From JBGCEZ01 sp045106735 (lineage in GTDB: Bacteria; Planctomycetota; Phycisphaerae; Phycisphaerales; SM1A02): 12,023 bases of DNA. This document shows positions 1 through 9,443 of this stretch, piece after piece (the first letter of the stretch is position 1; every line of letters starts with the position of its first letter). A model generated the notes under the pieces. That model saw only the letters and a list, made by a program, of their open reading frames with translations. It was not told the origin of the DNA and ran no database searches. The DNA is taken from positions 1 through 12,023 of the forward strand of contig JBGCEZ010000108.1 of NCBI GenBank assembly GCA_045106735.1, given 5' to 3'. The translations under genes were made by a program, and so were the position numbers.

Positions 1-2463
<2,463 letters not shown>

Positions 2464-2773
2464 GGAGGAGTGGCCGGGAAGGGACGGGCGAGGCGTGAAA
2501 GCGAAAGCCGATCCGGCCGAAGAAGCCGGAGGCGGACGCACCCATGATCGCGGGCCATCCCGTTCTCGGCGGGCGGCCGGACCGGGGGCACAGGGTATCC
2601 GCGAGGGACCGAGATCACCAACGCCCCTGGCCTCCCGCCGCGCGGCGAACGCTCGCCGCCCCAGCTACGCTTCTGGGCCGCTCCCCCCGCCGCCCGCGGC
2701 CGACCCGCCGCCGACCCCCTTCGACCCCGTTCGACCCCCGGGAACCCTCGCCCTGTTCCAGACGCTGCTCATC
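2464..2773. promoter_or_regulatory. Divergent carB / acyltransferase 5' region
   Basis: This is the only place promoters for carB (minus) and the acyltransferase cluster (plus) can lie if the acyltransferase starts at 2774 or 2798. Its first 160 bases show weak codon-position bias in the plus frame, while about 2628-2773 looks more coding-like and is Pro-rich. I see no convincing -35/-10 pair, intrinsic terminator or riboswitch-like fold in it. It is listed because its status (leader or N-terminal coding) is undecided. Confidence 0.3.
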
Positions 2774-3508
2774 GTGCTCGCTTCGTGGTTCGTCTTCATG
2801 GCCCTCTGGTGGGCCTTGGTCGTGCCGTGGCTCCGGCGTGGCCCCCGCTCGGACGCCATGTTGGGCTTTCTCTGGCGACTCGAAAAGCTGTACGTGCGCT
2901 GGCGGCACAACCTGACCGTCGAGGGCCGCGAGCATCTTCCGGCCGACGACGACGACCACGACGGGCTGATCCTCGTCTCCAACCACACCTCCGCCATCGA
3001 TCCGTTCCTGCTCCAGGCCGCCGGAGCGTTCTGGATCCGTTGGATGATGGCCGAGGACATGATGGGCGGCGAGCTTGGCTGGGCCTGGCGGCTGCAGCGG
3101 GTGATCCCCGTCGACCGCACCGGCGGCGACCGCACCAGCCTGCGGGAGGCGATCCGCGAGGTGAAGTCCGGCGGCTGCGTCGGGGTCTTCCCGGAAGCCC
3201 GGCTCGTCCAACCCCCCGGGGAAGTCCGCCCGTTCCTGGCCGGCGTGGGCATGTTGGCCGCCCGGACCCGCAAGCCGGTCCTGCTGGCCTGGATCAGCGG
3301 CACCCCCCAGACCCGGCAGCAGTGGGCCGGCCTGACCATGAAGAGCAACGCCCGGGTCGTCTTCCTCGGCCGGTACGAGTTCAAGGATGAACGCGACCCG
3401 AAGGTGATCGCCGAGCACCTCCGGCTCGAGATCGCCCGGGTCAGCGGCTGGGAGCTCAACGACGAAATGCTGCCGATGGGCGAGCCCACGAGCCGCCCGG
3501 CCCACTGA
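2495..3508 (+). CDS. 1-acyl-sn-glycerol-3-phosphate acyltransferase-like protein (PlsC/LPLAT family)
   Basis: It probably transfers an acyl chain to a lysophospholipid at the inner membrane (phospholipid synthesis). From the GTG used here the product is 338 residues. A hydrophobic segment (about residues 84-108) anchors the N-terminus. The catalytic NHx4D box is NHTSAID (N163, H164, D169). It is followed by IPVDR (motif II) and VFPEAR (motif III position) ahead of the conserved P-F-x-G-x-G-x-x-A-A stretch. Motif III is unusual: the family norm is FPEGTR, here Gly is replaced by Ala. The start is uncertain. In-frame ATGs at 2405, 2426, 2435 and 2462 would overlap divergent carB; GTG 2495 does not. 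The next ATG/GTG/TTG candidates are GTG 2774 and ATG 2798, giving about 245 or 237 residues, close to ordinary PlsC length. Third-position GC is poor up to about 2627, so the Pro-rich N-terminus may not be translated. The exact substrate is not known. Confidence 0.85.
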   Translation: MKAKADPAEEAGGGRTHDRGPSRSRRAAGPGAQGIREGPRSPTPLASRRAANARRPSYASGPLPPPPAADPPPTPFDPVRPPGTLALFQTLLIVLASWFVFMALWWALVVPWLRRGPRSDAMLGFLWRLEKLYVRWRHNLTVEGREHLPADDDDHDGLILVSNHTSAIDPFLLQAAGAFWIRWMMAEDMMGGELGWAWRLQRVIPVDRTGGDRTSLREAIREVKSGGCVGVFPEARLVQPPGEVRPFLAGVGMLAARTRKPVLLAWISGTPQTRQQWAGLTMKSNARVVFLGRYEFKDERDPKVIAEHLRLEIARVSGWELNDEMLPMGEPTSRPAH

Positions 3509-3579
3509 GCGACTCGGGGCGTCGTGCGGATTGTGACGAAGGCCATCCCACGTCGCGCAGGACCAGCGTCCGGACGGGG

Positions 3580-3594
3580 TTGACCCGATACACT
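3580..3594 (+). promoter_or_regulatory. Possible -10-like element immediately upstream of ruvA
   Basis: TACACT (3589-3594) fits the TAnnnT -10 pattern and ends seven bases before the ruvA ATG, an arrangement seen for leaderless transcripts in some bacteria. TTGACC (3580-3585) lies only three bases upstream of it, too close to be a normal -35 partner. There is no Shine-Dalgarno site in front of ruvA, which is compatible with a leaderless message but does not prove it. Confidence 0.25.
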
Positions 3595-3601
3595 CGCGGC
3601 C

Positions 3602-4264
3602 ATGATCCACCGCCTCGAAGGCACCCTCGAATCCTTGGACCGCGGCCGCGCGATCGTCCGCTGCGGACCAATCGCGGTCGAGGTCTTGGTGCCCGCCGGC
3701 AACGAACCGTCCCTGAGCCCTCGGGTCGGCGGCGCGATCACCTTTCACACGCTCGCGTACCTCGAAGGCCAGGGCCAAGGCTCCAGCTTCATCCCGCGTT
3801 TGCTCGGGTTTTCCGCCGCCTCCGACCGGGCCTTCTTCGAGCTCTTCACCACCGTGAAGGGCATCGGCAACCGCAAGGCCCTCCGCTGCCTGGCCCGGCC
3901 CGTTGGCGAGATTGCCACGGCGATCGCCGGCCGCGACACCGCCCTGCTGGCCACGCTTCCCGAGATCGGGAAGCGGACGGCCGAGACGATCGTGGCCGAA
4001 CTCGCCGGCAAGGTCGACGCCTTCGCCATGTCCACCGACGCCGCAGCGGCGGCGGCCGGATCGCCAGCCATCGCGGCCATCCCGCCCGCCGGCGAAGACG
4101 CCGTGGCCATCCTTCTTCAACTCGGCGAACCCGAAGCCATCGCCCGCCGCCTGGTGGCCCGGGCCCTGGCGGCCGATCCCTCGCTGGACGCCCCGACGGC
4201 CATCGTTGACGCCGCGTTCCGCTTTCGCGACGCTTCCGCGTCGGTCGCCGCCCCACTGACCTGA
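3602..4264 (+). CDS. ruvA: Holliday junction branch-migration protein RuvA
   Basis: RuvA tetramers bind four-way DNA junctions and load the RuvB motor during recombinational repair. The 220-residue product fits the family (about 200 residues). Domain I (residues 1-65) starts MIHRLEGTLE, the normal RuvA N-terminus, which fixes the ATG. Two helix-hairpin-helix motifs follow: TVKGIGNRKAL (84-94) and TLPEIGKRTAETIVAEL (118-134). An Ala/Pro-rich linker (about 143-165) leads to the C-terminal RuvB-contacting domain (about 166-206, with AVAILLQLGEPEAIARRLVA). The acidic pin region, RED in E. coli, reads LEGQGQG here: E55 is kept, D56 is replaced by Gly, and about six to eight residues are added before the LLGF that ends the domain. 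ruvB and ruvC are not adjacent. The gene follows the acyltransferase after 93 bases. Identification is secure. Confidence 0.95.
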   Translation: MIHRLEGTLESLDRGRAIVRCGPIAVEVLVPAGNEPSLSPRVGGAITFHTLAYLEGQGQGSSFIPRLLGFSAASDRAFFELFTTVKGIGNRKALRCLARPVGEIATAIAGRDTALLATLPEIGKRTAETIVAELAGKVDAFAMSTDAAAAAAGSPAIAAIPPAGEDAVAILLQLGEPEAIARRLVARALAADPSLDAPTAIVDAAFRFRDASASVAAPLT

Positions 4265-4379
4265 CCCCGGCCACCGAGCCCTGGTCGCCAACGTCGGGCC
4301 GGCAACGTGTCCCGCCCCCGTGCCGACGAACCTCGGCCCGGTCGTTTCTCTTCTCGCCGCGTGCCCCCTCGAGTCCCCG

Positions 4380-5567
4380 ATGCGCTACGGAATGATCATG
4401 GCCGGCGGTGCCGGCACCCGCTTGTGGCCGATGAGCCGCCCCGGCCGTCCCAAGCAGCTGCTGCCGCTGATCGGCGGCCGCAGCCTCCTGGACCTGGCCG
4501 CCGACCGTCTGGAAGGCGTCGTCCCGCCGGCGCGCCGGTACCTCTGCATCGACGAAGCCCTCCGTGGGATCGTCCGCCGACAGGTTCCACAGTTCAGCGA
4601 CGCGCAGATCCTGGGCGAACCCGCCGGCCGCGACACGCTCAACGCCGTGGGTTTCACCGCCGCGGTCTTGGTGCGCGAAGATCCCGATGCGATCTTCACC
4701 GTGCTGACGAGCGATCACATCATCGAGCCGCAGGATGCCTTCCGCGCATCCCTCGAGGTCGGGTTCACTTTGGTGGAGTCGGACCCGAGCCGTTTCGTCA
4801 CGTTCAGCGTGCGACCAACCGAACCGTCGACCGCGTTTGGCTACGTCGAACGCGGAGCGCCGGTCGAAGGCATGGCCGAAGCCTGGCACGTCAAGCGTTT
4901 CGTCGAGAAACCTGACGCGCCCACCGCCCGCAGCTTCTTGGACGCCGGCACCTTCGAGTGGAACGCCGGCATGTTCGTCTTCCACGCGGCCACATTCCTC
5001 GAGACCCTCGCCCGCTACCGGCCCAAGAACCACGCCCTCCTCGACCGGATCGGCGCGGCCTGGAACGGGCCGGAGCGCGACCAGACGCTGGGCGCGTGCT
5101 ACCCGGAACTCGAGAAAGTCAGCGTCGACTACGGCATGATGGAGCCGGCGAGCGAAGACCCGGCCATCGACATCTGCACGGTGCCGATGGCCGTGGAATG
5201 GGCTGACCTGGGCAGCTGGCCGAGCTACGCCGACACCCTGGACGCGGATGCCGACGGGCATCGCACCAACGCTGCATCCGCGCTGCACCTGGGTTCCCGC
5301 AACATCACCGTCGTGACCGAAGATCCTGACGAGCTGGTCACCACCATCGGCTGCGAGGACCTCATTGTCATTCGCTCCGGCCGACGCACGCTGATCTGTC
5401 GCCCGGCCGATGCCCAGCGGGTGCGCGAGATGGCTGAGCAGGCCGCCAAGCTGGAAGCGGCTCGGACTCGCGGCGTTTCTGACTCCGACGGCTCCGATTC
5501 GGGCGGCTCCGAATTCGGCGGGCCCGGCACCCCAACGATGCACCGCGGGATCGGACTCGATCGGTGA
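4380..5567 (+). CDS. manC: Mannose-1-phosphate guanylyltransferase (GDP-mannose pyrophosphorylase)
   Basis: The enzyme makes GDP-mannose from mannose 1-phosphate and GTP, supplying sugar for glycans and exopolysaccharide. The 395-residue product begins with the nucleotidyltransferase signature AGGAGTRLWPMSRPGRPKQL (residues 8-27). Further family landmarks are LTSDHII, FGYVERG, KRFVEKPD (FVEKPD at 174-179), EWNAGMFVFHA, VDYGMMEP and EWADLGSWPSY. The ATG at 4380 is chosen because it puts the signature at the N-terminus; a GTG at 4320 would add 20 unsupported residues. There is no C-terminal phosphomannose isomerase cupin, so it is the single-function type. The motif usually E-P-x-x-R-N-T reads EPAGRDT (80-86), with Asp for Asn. 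The last 36 residues (360-395) form a Ser/Asp/Gly-rich tail with no family counterpart I know. The stop overlaps the next gene's GTG. Related hexose-1-phosphate nucleotidyltransferases are the main alternative. Confidence 0.92.
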   Translation: MRYGMIMAGGAGTRLWPMSRPGRPKQLLPLIGGRSLLDLAADRLEGVVPPARRYLCIDEALRGIVRRQVPQFSDAQILGEPAGRDTLNAVGFTAAVLVREDPDAIFTVLTSDHIIEPQDAFRASLEVGFTLVESDPSRFVTFSVRPTEPSTAFGYVERGAPVEGMAEAWHVKRFVEKPDAPTARSFLDAGTFEWNAGMFVFHAATFLETLARYRPKNHALLDRIGAAWNGPERDQTLGACYPELEKVSVDYGMMEPASEDPAIDICTVPMAVEWADLGSWPSYADTLDADADGHRTNAASALHLGSRNITVVTEDPDELVTTIGCEDLIVIRSGRRTLICRPADAQRVREMAEQAAKLEAARTRGVSDSDGSDSGGSEFGGPGTPTMHRGIGLDR

Positions 5568-6169
5568 CGCGCTACCTGGCCGTCGATCTCGGCGATCGGC
5601 GTACGGGCCTGGCCATGGGCGATGACCAGACCGGGTTCGTCTCCCCCGGCGAGGTTCTTCAGATTCCCATCGGCCCGCGGCTGACCGAAGCCCTCGCCCG
5701 GGCGGCGGAAGAGGCCGACGCCGACGCGATCGTGATGGGCCTGCCGCTGCACATGGATGACAGCGAGAGTGCTCGGTCCAAACTCACCCGAGCCGAGGCC
5801 CAGGTCTTGGCCGACGCCGCCGGCCGGCCGGTGCACCTGCAAGACGAACGGTTGACGAGTTTCGCCGCCAACCAACGCATGGCGCGTTCCGGCCGCACCC
5901 GCGGCCAGAAGAAGAAGATCCGTGACGCCTTGGCCGCGGCCGAGCTGCTCCGGGACTTCCTGGACGCCGGCGGAGGATTCGAGCCCCCGATCATGCCTCG
6001 CCCGGACGGGCCGCTGGCAGTTGGGCCGCCCGCAGACGGGCCCCCGACGACCGGGCCCCAGTCAGACGGGCCTCCTTCAGACGGTTCTCCCCCAGACAGT
6101 CCTCCCGCAGACGGTCCTCCTTCAGACGGGCCACCACCCGAGGAACCGCCGGCGGTACTGCCCACATGA
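5564..6169 (+). CDS. ruvX: RuvX/YqgF family Holliday junction resolvase-like nuclease with a repetitive C-terminal tail
   Basis: RuvX/YqgF is an RNase H-fold protein, linked in the literature to 16S rRNA 5' maturation and to Holliday-junction cleavage. The fold covers residues 1-140: YLAVDLGDRRTG with the first acidic residue D8, IVMGLPLHMDDSE (57-68), the DERLTSF motif (94-100), and KKIRDALAAAELL with the last acidic residue D121. All expected acidic positions are present. The family is normally about 140-150 residues; this one is 201. The extra part (147-196) is ten pentapeptides of the type S/A-D-G-P-P, encoded by 15-bp repeats. The start is GTG at 5564, four bases inside manC (GTGA overlap), so translation is probably coupled. 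The stop overlaps the next ATG (ATGA). Identification of the domain is secure; which activity dominates in this organism is not known. Confidence 0.92.
   Translation: MTRYLAVDLGDRRTGLAMGDDQTGFVSPGEVLQIPIGPRLTEALARAAEEADADAIVMGLPLHMDDSESARSKLTRAEAQVLADAAGRPVHLQDERLTSFAANQRMARSGRTRGQKKKIRDALAAAELLRDFLDAGGGFEPPIMPRPDGPLAVGPPADGPPTTGPQSDGPPSDGSPPDSPPADGPPSDGPPPEEPPAVLPT
6003..6137 (+). repeat. 15-bp tandem repeat array inside ruvX
   Basis: Nine consecutive 15-bp units run in register. The last five are the most alike and each begins CAGAC (6063, 6078, 6093, 6108, 6123); a unit at 6033 also begins CAGACGGGCC, and the other three are diverged. The repeat is a multiple of three, so unit gain or loss keeps the frame and only changes the length of the Asp-Gly-Pro-Pro tail. 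Conservation is highest at the downstream end. Confidence 0.85.
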
Positions 6170-6843
6170 CCGCCCCACGCCCCACGCGCCCCGCCGACTT
6201 CCTGCCCCCGGACCCGTGTCCGAAGTGCAGCTATCCCCTGACCGAATTGCCGGCCGAGCATGCCTGTCCGGAGTGCGGCTTTGCCTGGGATGACTCATCA
6301 CTGGTCCTGGTGGGCCGGACACCGTCGGTCTCGACCGCCCAGTGGGCTGGCCTGGCCTTGATCGCGTACTCCGTGGCCGTGGCCGTGGTCTCCGGCGCGG
6401 GATCGCTCGCCGGTCCACTGGCCGGGGCTGGACTCGCGATTGCCGGCGCAGCGCTCGTCATCCGGGAGGTGGTCCGTCGTCGACAACGCGACATCCAGTC
6501 GACGCGGCTCGTCATCGATCGCCACGGCGTCTCGCGGCTGACCCTCGGCGGCGAGGAGCTCACGGTCCCGTGGACCAAAGTCCGGATGATCACCGCCGCC
6601 CTGCACCACCGATACGTCCTCTCCGTGGCCCGGGCCACGGCCCCGCACTGCGTCATCACGGCGATTCGGACCGACGGGTCACGCATTCGCCGCACGATTG
6701 AGTTCGAATGCGACATCACGGACCAGCCGCAGGATGACGGGACTCCCCGGCCCGCGATTGGCCTTCGACCGATCGCCGATCGCCGGCTCAACGCGATTCG
6801 GACCCATATCTCCCAGCTCGCCGCCCCCCACCGATCTGCCTGA
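6166..6843 (+). CDS. Zinc-ribbon membrane protein of unknown function
   Basis: I do not recognise this as a named family. The 225-residue product has an N-terminal zinc ribbon with two Cys pairs, CPKC (C18, C21) and CPEC (C34, C37), in a short segment of the type often seen in planctomycete membrane proteins. Two closely spaced hydrophobic stretches follow (about residues 57-75 and 82-99), then a basic stop (REVVRRRQR). The remaining 120 residues are soluble, with alternating strands such as TRLVIDRHGVSRLTLGG and VPWTKVRMI, which resemble bacterial PH-like domains (inference from pattern only). With two membrane passes, the ribbon and the C-terminal domain would both be cytoplasmic. The ATG overlaps the ruvX stop by four bases, so it is probably translated with ruvX. 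The C-terminal domain family is uncertain. Confidence 0.8.
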   Translation: MTAPRPTRPADFLPPDPCPKCSYPLTELPAEHACPECGFAWDDSSLVLVGRTPSVSTAQWAGLALIAYSVAVAVVSGAGSLAGPLAGAGLAIAGAALVIREVVRRRQRDIQSTRLVIDRHGVSRLTLGGEELTVPWTKVRMITAALHHRYVLSVARATAPHCVITAIRTDGSRIRRTIEFECDITDQPQDDGTPRPAIGLRPIADRRLNAIRTHISQLAAPHRSA

Positions 6844-7041
6844 AGTGCCCAAAGGGTGGGGCTTCGCGCGAAGTCGCGTCCGCCCGAAGCCGCGTAAAAC
6901 GGGGCAAAGTGCACCGATCGCGCAAGGGGCAAGCCCCCGGATCTCGGGGAGAACCTGGAGATTCGGGAGGCGGAATTGGCCCCATGTGGCCCTATCCTCG
7001 GGGCTTCACGCTGCTTTTCGCCGGTCAACGTTTCGCGCGAG

Positions 7042-7055
7042 GACTCGATCGAGTC
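7042..7055. promoter_or_regulatory. 14-bp perfect palindrome, possible operator
   Basis: GACTCGATCGAGTC is its own reverse complement and lies 97 bases before the protease ATG, a sensible position for a dimeric regulator site. The evidence is symmetry and position only. CGATCG cores are common in high-GC DNA, so it could be chance. Confidence 0.25.
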
Positions 7056-7138
7056 ACAACCGCGGACGCGTCGGCTGCGAACAGAAGCCTGAATCCCCAA
7101 AAACGGTCCAGGTTTCCCCCCTGGCCCGAAATCCCCTT

Positions 7139-7143
7139 AGGAG
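7139..7143 (+). promoter_or_regulatory. Shine-Dalgarno site of the secreted metzincin
   Basis: AGGAG sits eight bases before ATG 7152, close to ideal spacing. It is the clearest ribosome site in the window and decides the start, placing the signal peptide directly at the N-terminus. Confidence 0.75.
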
Positions 7144-7151
7144 TCCAGATC

Positions 7152-9362
7152 ATGAAGCCATCCCGCATCGTGGGCGGCAGCGCCACCGCGGCTGTCGCTG
7201 CGGCCGCGATCATCGCGCCGGCCGCGTCCGCCCAGGACATGACCATCGACGAAGTCCTCGTCACCCAAGGCATTCGCTTTCCCTCGACCCAGTTGGTTGG
7301 CGGCAACGTGACCTTCGTCCGCGTCTTGATCGAGTCGAACAACTTCGGCGGTTCGACGCCGAACGTTGATGCGCTGCTTCGCGTGTTCATCCAGGACGAG
7401 GAAGCCGACTTCTCGCCGCTGCGACCGATCAACGGACCGTTCACCAGTCCCTTCTTCCCGATGGACGAGGATCTGAACGACCACCTGAACTTCGCGTTCG
7501 TGGCCCCCACGAGCTTCAACGTGGACCTGCGGATCGTCGTCGACCCGAACAACTTGGTCGATGACCCGGATCTGTCGAACAACGTCGCGACGGTTGACAA
7601 CCTGTGGTTCCGTTGCCGCGGCATCGTCGACCTCCCGTACGTGCCGATCAACTACACGCAAGGCGGCGGCCTGCCGGACGCCGAGTTGATTCGTCCGGGC
7701 GTTGGTGATGCGTTCACCCGCATGATCTTCAAGCCGCAGAACTGGAACTACTTTGAGTCGCCGCTCGGCCCGCTCACCTGGACCCAGAACATCAACGGCT
7801 CGAGCTCCCAGCTGCTCAACACGCTGAGCGACATCCGGCAGGACGACTTCCTTCCGGCCGGCTACCCGCGTCCGCCGCTGATCTACGGCTGGCTTCCCGG
7901 CAATCCGTTCAGCGGCAACGGCCAGGCCAACGGCATCCCCGGTGACGCCGCCTTCGGCAACACGCAGGGATCGCGCTACCAGCGCACGTTCGCCCACGAA
8001 GTTGGCCACCTCCTGGGTGAAGGCCACAACAACGAACGCAGCGACACGATCGTCATCGACGTGGAGCATCACCTCCGTGATCCGCTCAACATCCCCCAGT
8101 TGCGTGGCCCCAATGAACTCGACGTCATGGTCGCCGGACAGCAGACCGAGGCCGCGTTCGTTTCCCGCGAAACGTACGAGCAGACCAACAGCCGCGCGAT
8201 CTTCAATTGCAGCGTGGCCGATGCCCCGGCCGCGCAGGATGCCCGCATCCGCATCAGCGGCGTGATCGATCACGCGACCAGCACCGTGGCCCTGGACGCG
8301 ACGCGTCCGTTCCCGCCCGGTGAAATCAGCGGCGATCTTGACGCCGGCACCGTCTTCGTCGTGACCCGCGACGTGAACGGCCGCCCGACGCACATCGTCC
8401 AGACCGCGCTGGCCAACACCCGCGAGCCCTGCACCGATCCGTCGCACAACCATGCGTGGCACGGCACCAGCCCGCTGCACGTCATGGTTCCGGAGATGCC
8501 CGGCGGCGAGCCGATTGCTTCGATCGACGTGATCGATGCGTCGAATGGCAACGTCATGGCCCGCATGGACCGCTCGTTCAACGCGCCGTCCATCGCCTTC
8601 ACCGGCATCCGTCCCGCGGCCAAGGCCAACTTCGGTCAGCCCGCCCCGCTCCGCACCGGCACCGTCATCGACCAGCCGGTCGTGGTCAGCTGGGTTGGCG
8701 ACGACGCCGACGGCGACGACCTGACCTACACGCTCCAGTACGCCCACAACGGCGAACGCTGGCGCGGCATCCCGTCGGCCATGGGCATCGCCGACAACTC
8801 GTTTGAGCTTGACCCCCAGCTGCTGCCCCGCGGCGAAGAGGCTCGCCTCCGCCTCGTGGCCAGCGATGGCCTGAACACGACGATCGTGGACAGTGCCACG
8901 ATCTCGATGCTCGGCAGCGGCGCTCCCAGCATGGACGTGATCACGCCCAACCAGTTCAGCGCGGTGCGCGAGCGGGCTCCGCTCATCCTGCACGGCTACT
9001 CGTTTGACCGCGAAGACGAGACGATCGCCGATCAGATCGTGTGGACCAGCAGCATCGACGGTGAGATCGGCGTCGGCCGCCTGCTCATGGTCGATTCGCT
9101 GAGCGTGGGGACGCACACGATCACCGGCACCGTGACCGACAGCAACAACAACACGGTTTCCGACAGCCGCGTCGTGCAGATCACGGCCCGGCTCTTCCCG
9201 GACGCCGACCTGAACGACGATGGCCCGGTCGACTTCACCGACCTGCTGTCGATGCTCAGTGCCTTCGGTCCCTGCGGCGACTTCTGCGGGGCGGACCTGG
9301 ACCTCGACGATGCCGTCAGCTTCACCGACGTCCTGTCGCTGCTCTCGGCGTGGACGGGCTGA
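7152..9362 (+). CDS. Secreted metzincin-type zinc metalloprotease with dockerin-like C-terminal repeats
   Basis: The product is 736 residues and probably an exported zinc peptidase or adhesin-like protein. A signal peptide covers residues 1-27 (cleavage after AASA, before QD). Residues 30-160 form a beta-rich region resembling a CARDB-type domain, with PDLSNNVATVDNL. The zinc motif HEVGHLLGEGH (H282, E283, H286, H292) matches HExxHxxGxxH, and M326 in LDVMVAG is a plausible Met-turn 34 residues later. The central part (about 390-560) is unassigned beta-rich sequence. Two Ig/FN3/PKD-like domains follow (about 505-590 with VSWVGDDADGDDLTYTLQYA, and about 598-678). The C-terminus (682-736) has two calcium-loop repeats, DLNDDGPVDFTD and DLDLDDAVSFTD, separated by a Cys-containing linker (GPCGDFCG). 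In planctomycetes such tails are common on exported proteins and may serve sorting or anchoring. The gene stands alone between a 308-base spacer and a strong terminator. Substrate unknown. Confidence 0.88.
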   Translation: MKPSRIVGGSATAAVAAAAIIAPAASAQDMTIDEVLVTQGIRFPSTQLVGGNVTFVRVLIESNNFGGSTPNVDALLRVFIQDEEADFSPLRPINGPFTSPFFPMDEDLNDHLNFAFVAPTSFNVDLRIVVDPNNLVDDPDLSNNVATVDNLWFRCRGIVDLPYVPINYTQGGGLPDAELIRPGVGDAFTRMIFKPQNWNYFESPLGPLTWTQNINGSSSQLLNTLSDIRQDDFLPAGYPRPPLIYGWLPGNPFSGNGQANGIPGDAAFGNTQGSRYQRTFAHEVGHLLGEGHNNERSDTIVIDVEHHLRDPLNIPQLRGPNELDVMVAGQQTEAAFVSRETYEQTNSRAIFNCSVADAPAAQDARIRISGVIDHATSTVALDATRPFPPGEISGDLDAGTVFVVTRDVNGRPTHIVQTALANTREPCTDPSHNHAWHGTSPLHVMVPEMPGGEPIASIDVIDASNGNVMARMDRSFNAPSIAFTGIRPAAKANFGQPAPLRTGTVIDQPVVVSWVGDDADGDDLTYTLQYAHNGERWRGIPSAMGIADNSFELDPQLLPRGEEARLRLVASDGLNTTIVDSATISMLGSGAPSMDVITPNQFSAVRERAPLILHGYSFDREDETIADQIVWTSSIDGEIGVGRLLMVDSLSVGTHTITGTVTDSNNNTVSDSRVVQITARLFPDADLNDDGPVDFTDLLSMLSAFGPCGDFCGADLDLDDAVSFTDVLSLLSAWTG

Positions 9363-9408
9363 TCTGACTCGATCGAGCACGATCCCCTGAGACGTGCCCG
9401 ATCATGCT

Positions 9409-9431
9409 GGGCCTCGCATTCGGCGAGGCCC
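9409..9431 (+). terminator. First hairpin downstream of the metzincin gene
   Basis: A perfect 9-bp stem, GGGCCTCGC (9409-9417) with GCGAGGCCC (9423-9431), closes a 5-base loop. There is no T-run after it, so by itself it would be a pausing or mRNA-stabilising structure. It is 46 bases after the stop codon. Confidence 0.6.
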
Positions 9432-9443
9432 CCACGAACCCTT

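Larger units (their letters stand above)
6844..7151. other. 308-base intergenic region upstream of the secreted metzincin
   Basis: No gene is supported here. It holds two perfect palindromes, a 12-bp one at 6862-6873 (CTTCGCGCGAAG) and a 14-bp one at 7042-7055 (GACTCGATCGAGTC). The 9-mer TTCGCGCGA occurs twice (inside the first palindrome and near 7032). The stretch from about 7080 is less GC-rich and ends in the ribosome site. I see no T-run terminator after the upstream gene and no clear sigma-70 promoter. A reading frame continues through from 6909 into the protease gene, but the added residues look non-coding and lie ahead of a clean signal peptide. Confidence 0.5.

Noticed and set aside
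2615..5543. Two long minus-strand open frames (558 and 565 codons) under the acyltransferase, ruvA and manC
   Set aside because: They cross three recognised plus-strand genes and their spacers, with no homology signal.
6909..7151. N-terminal extension of the metzincin to 817 residues
   Set aside because: The added residues are charged and unstructured ahead of a clean signal peptide, and AGGAG at 7139-7143 points to ATG 7152.
7137..9380. Open frame of 747 codons on the minus strand across the whole metzincin gene
   Set aside because: Same antisense effect: no motif, no signal peptide and a biased composition, while the plus strand shows a signal peptide, zinc motif and calcium repeats.
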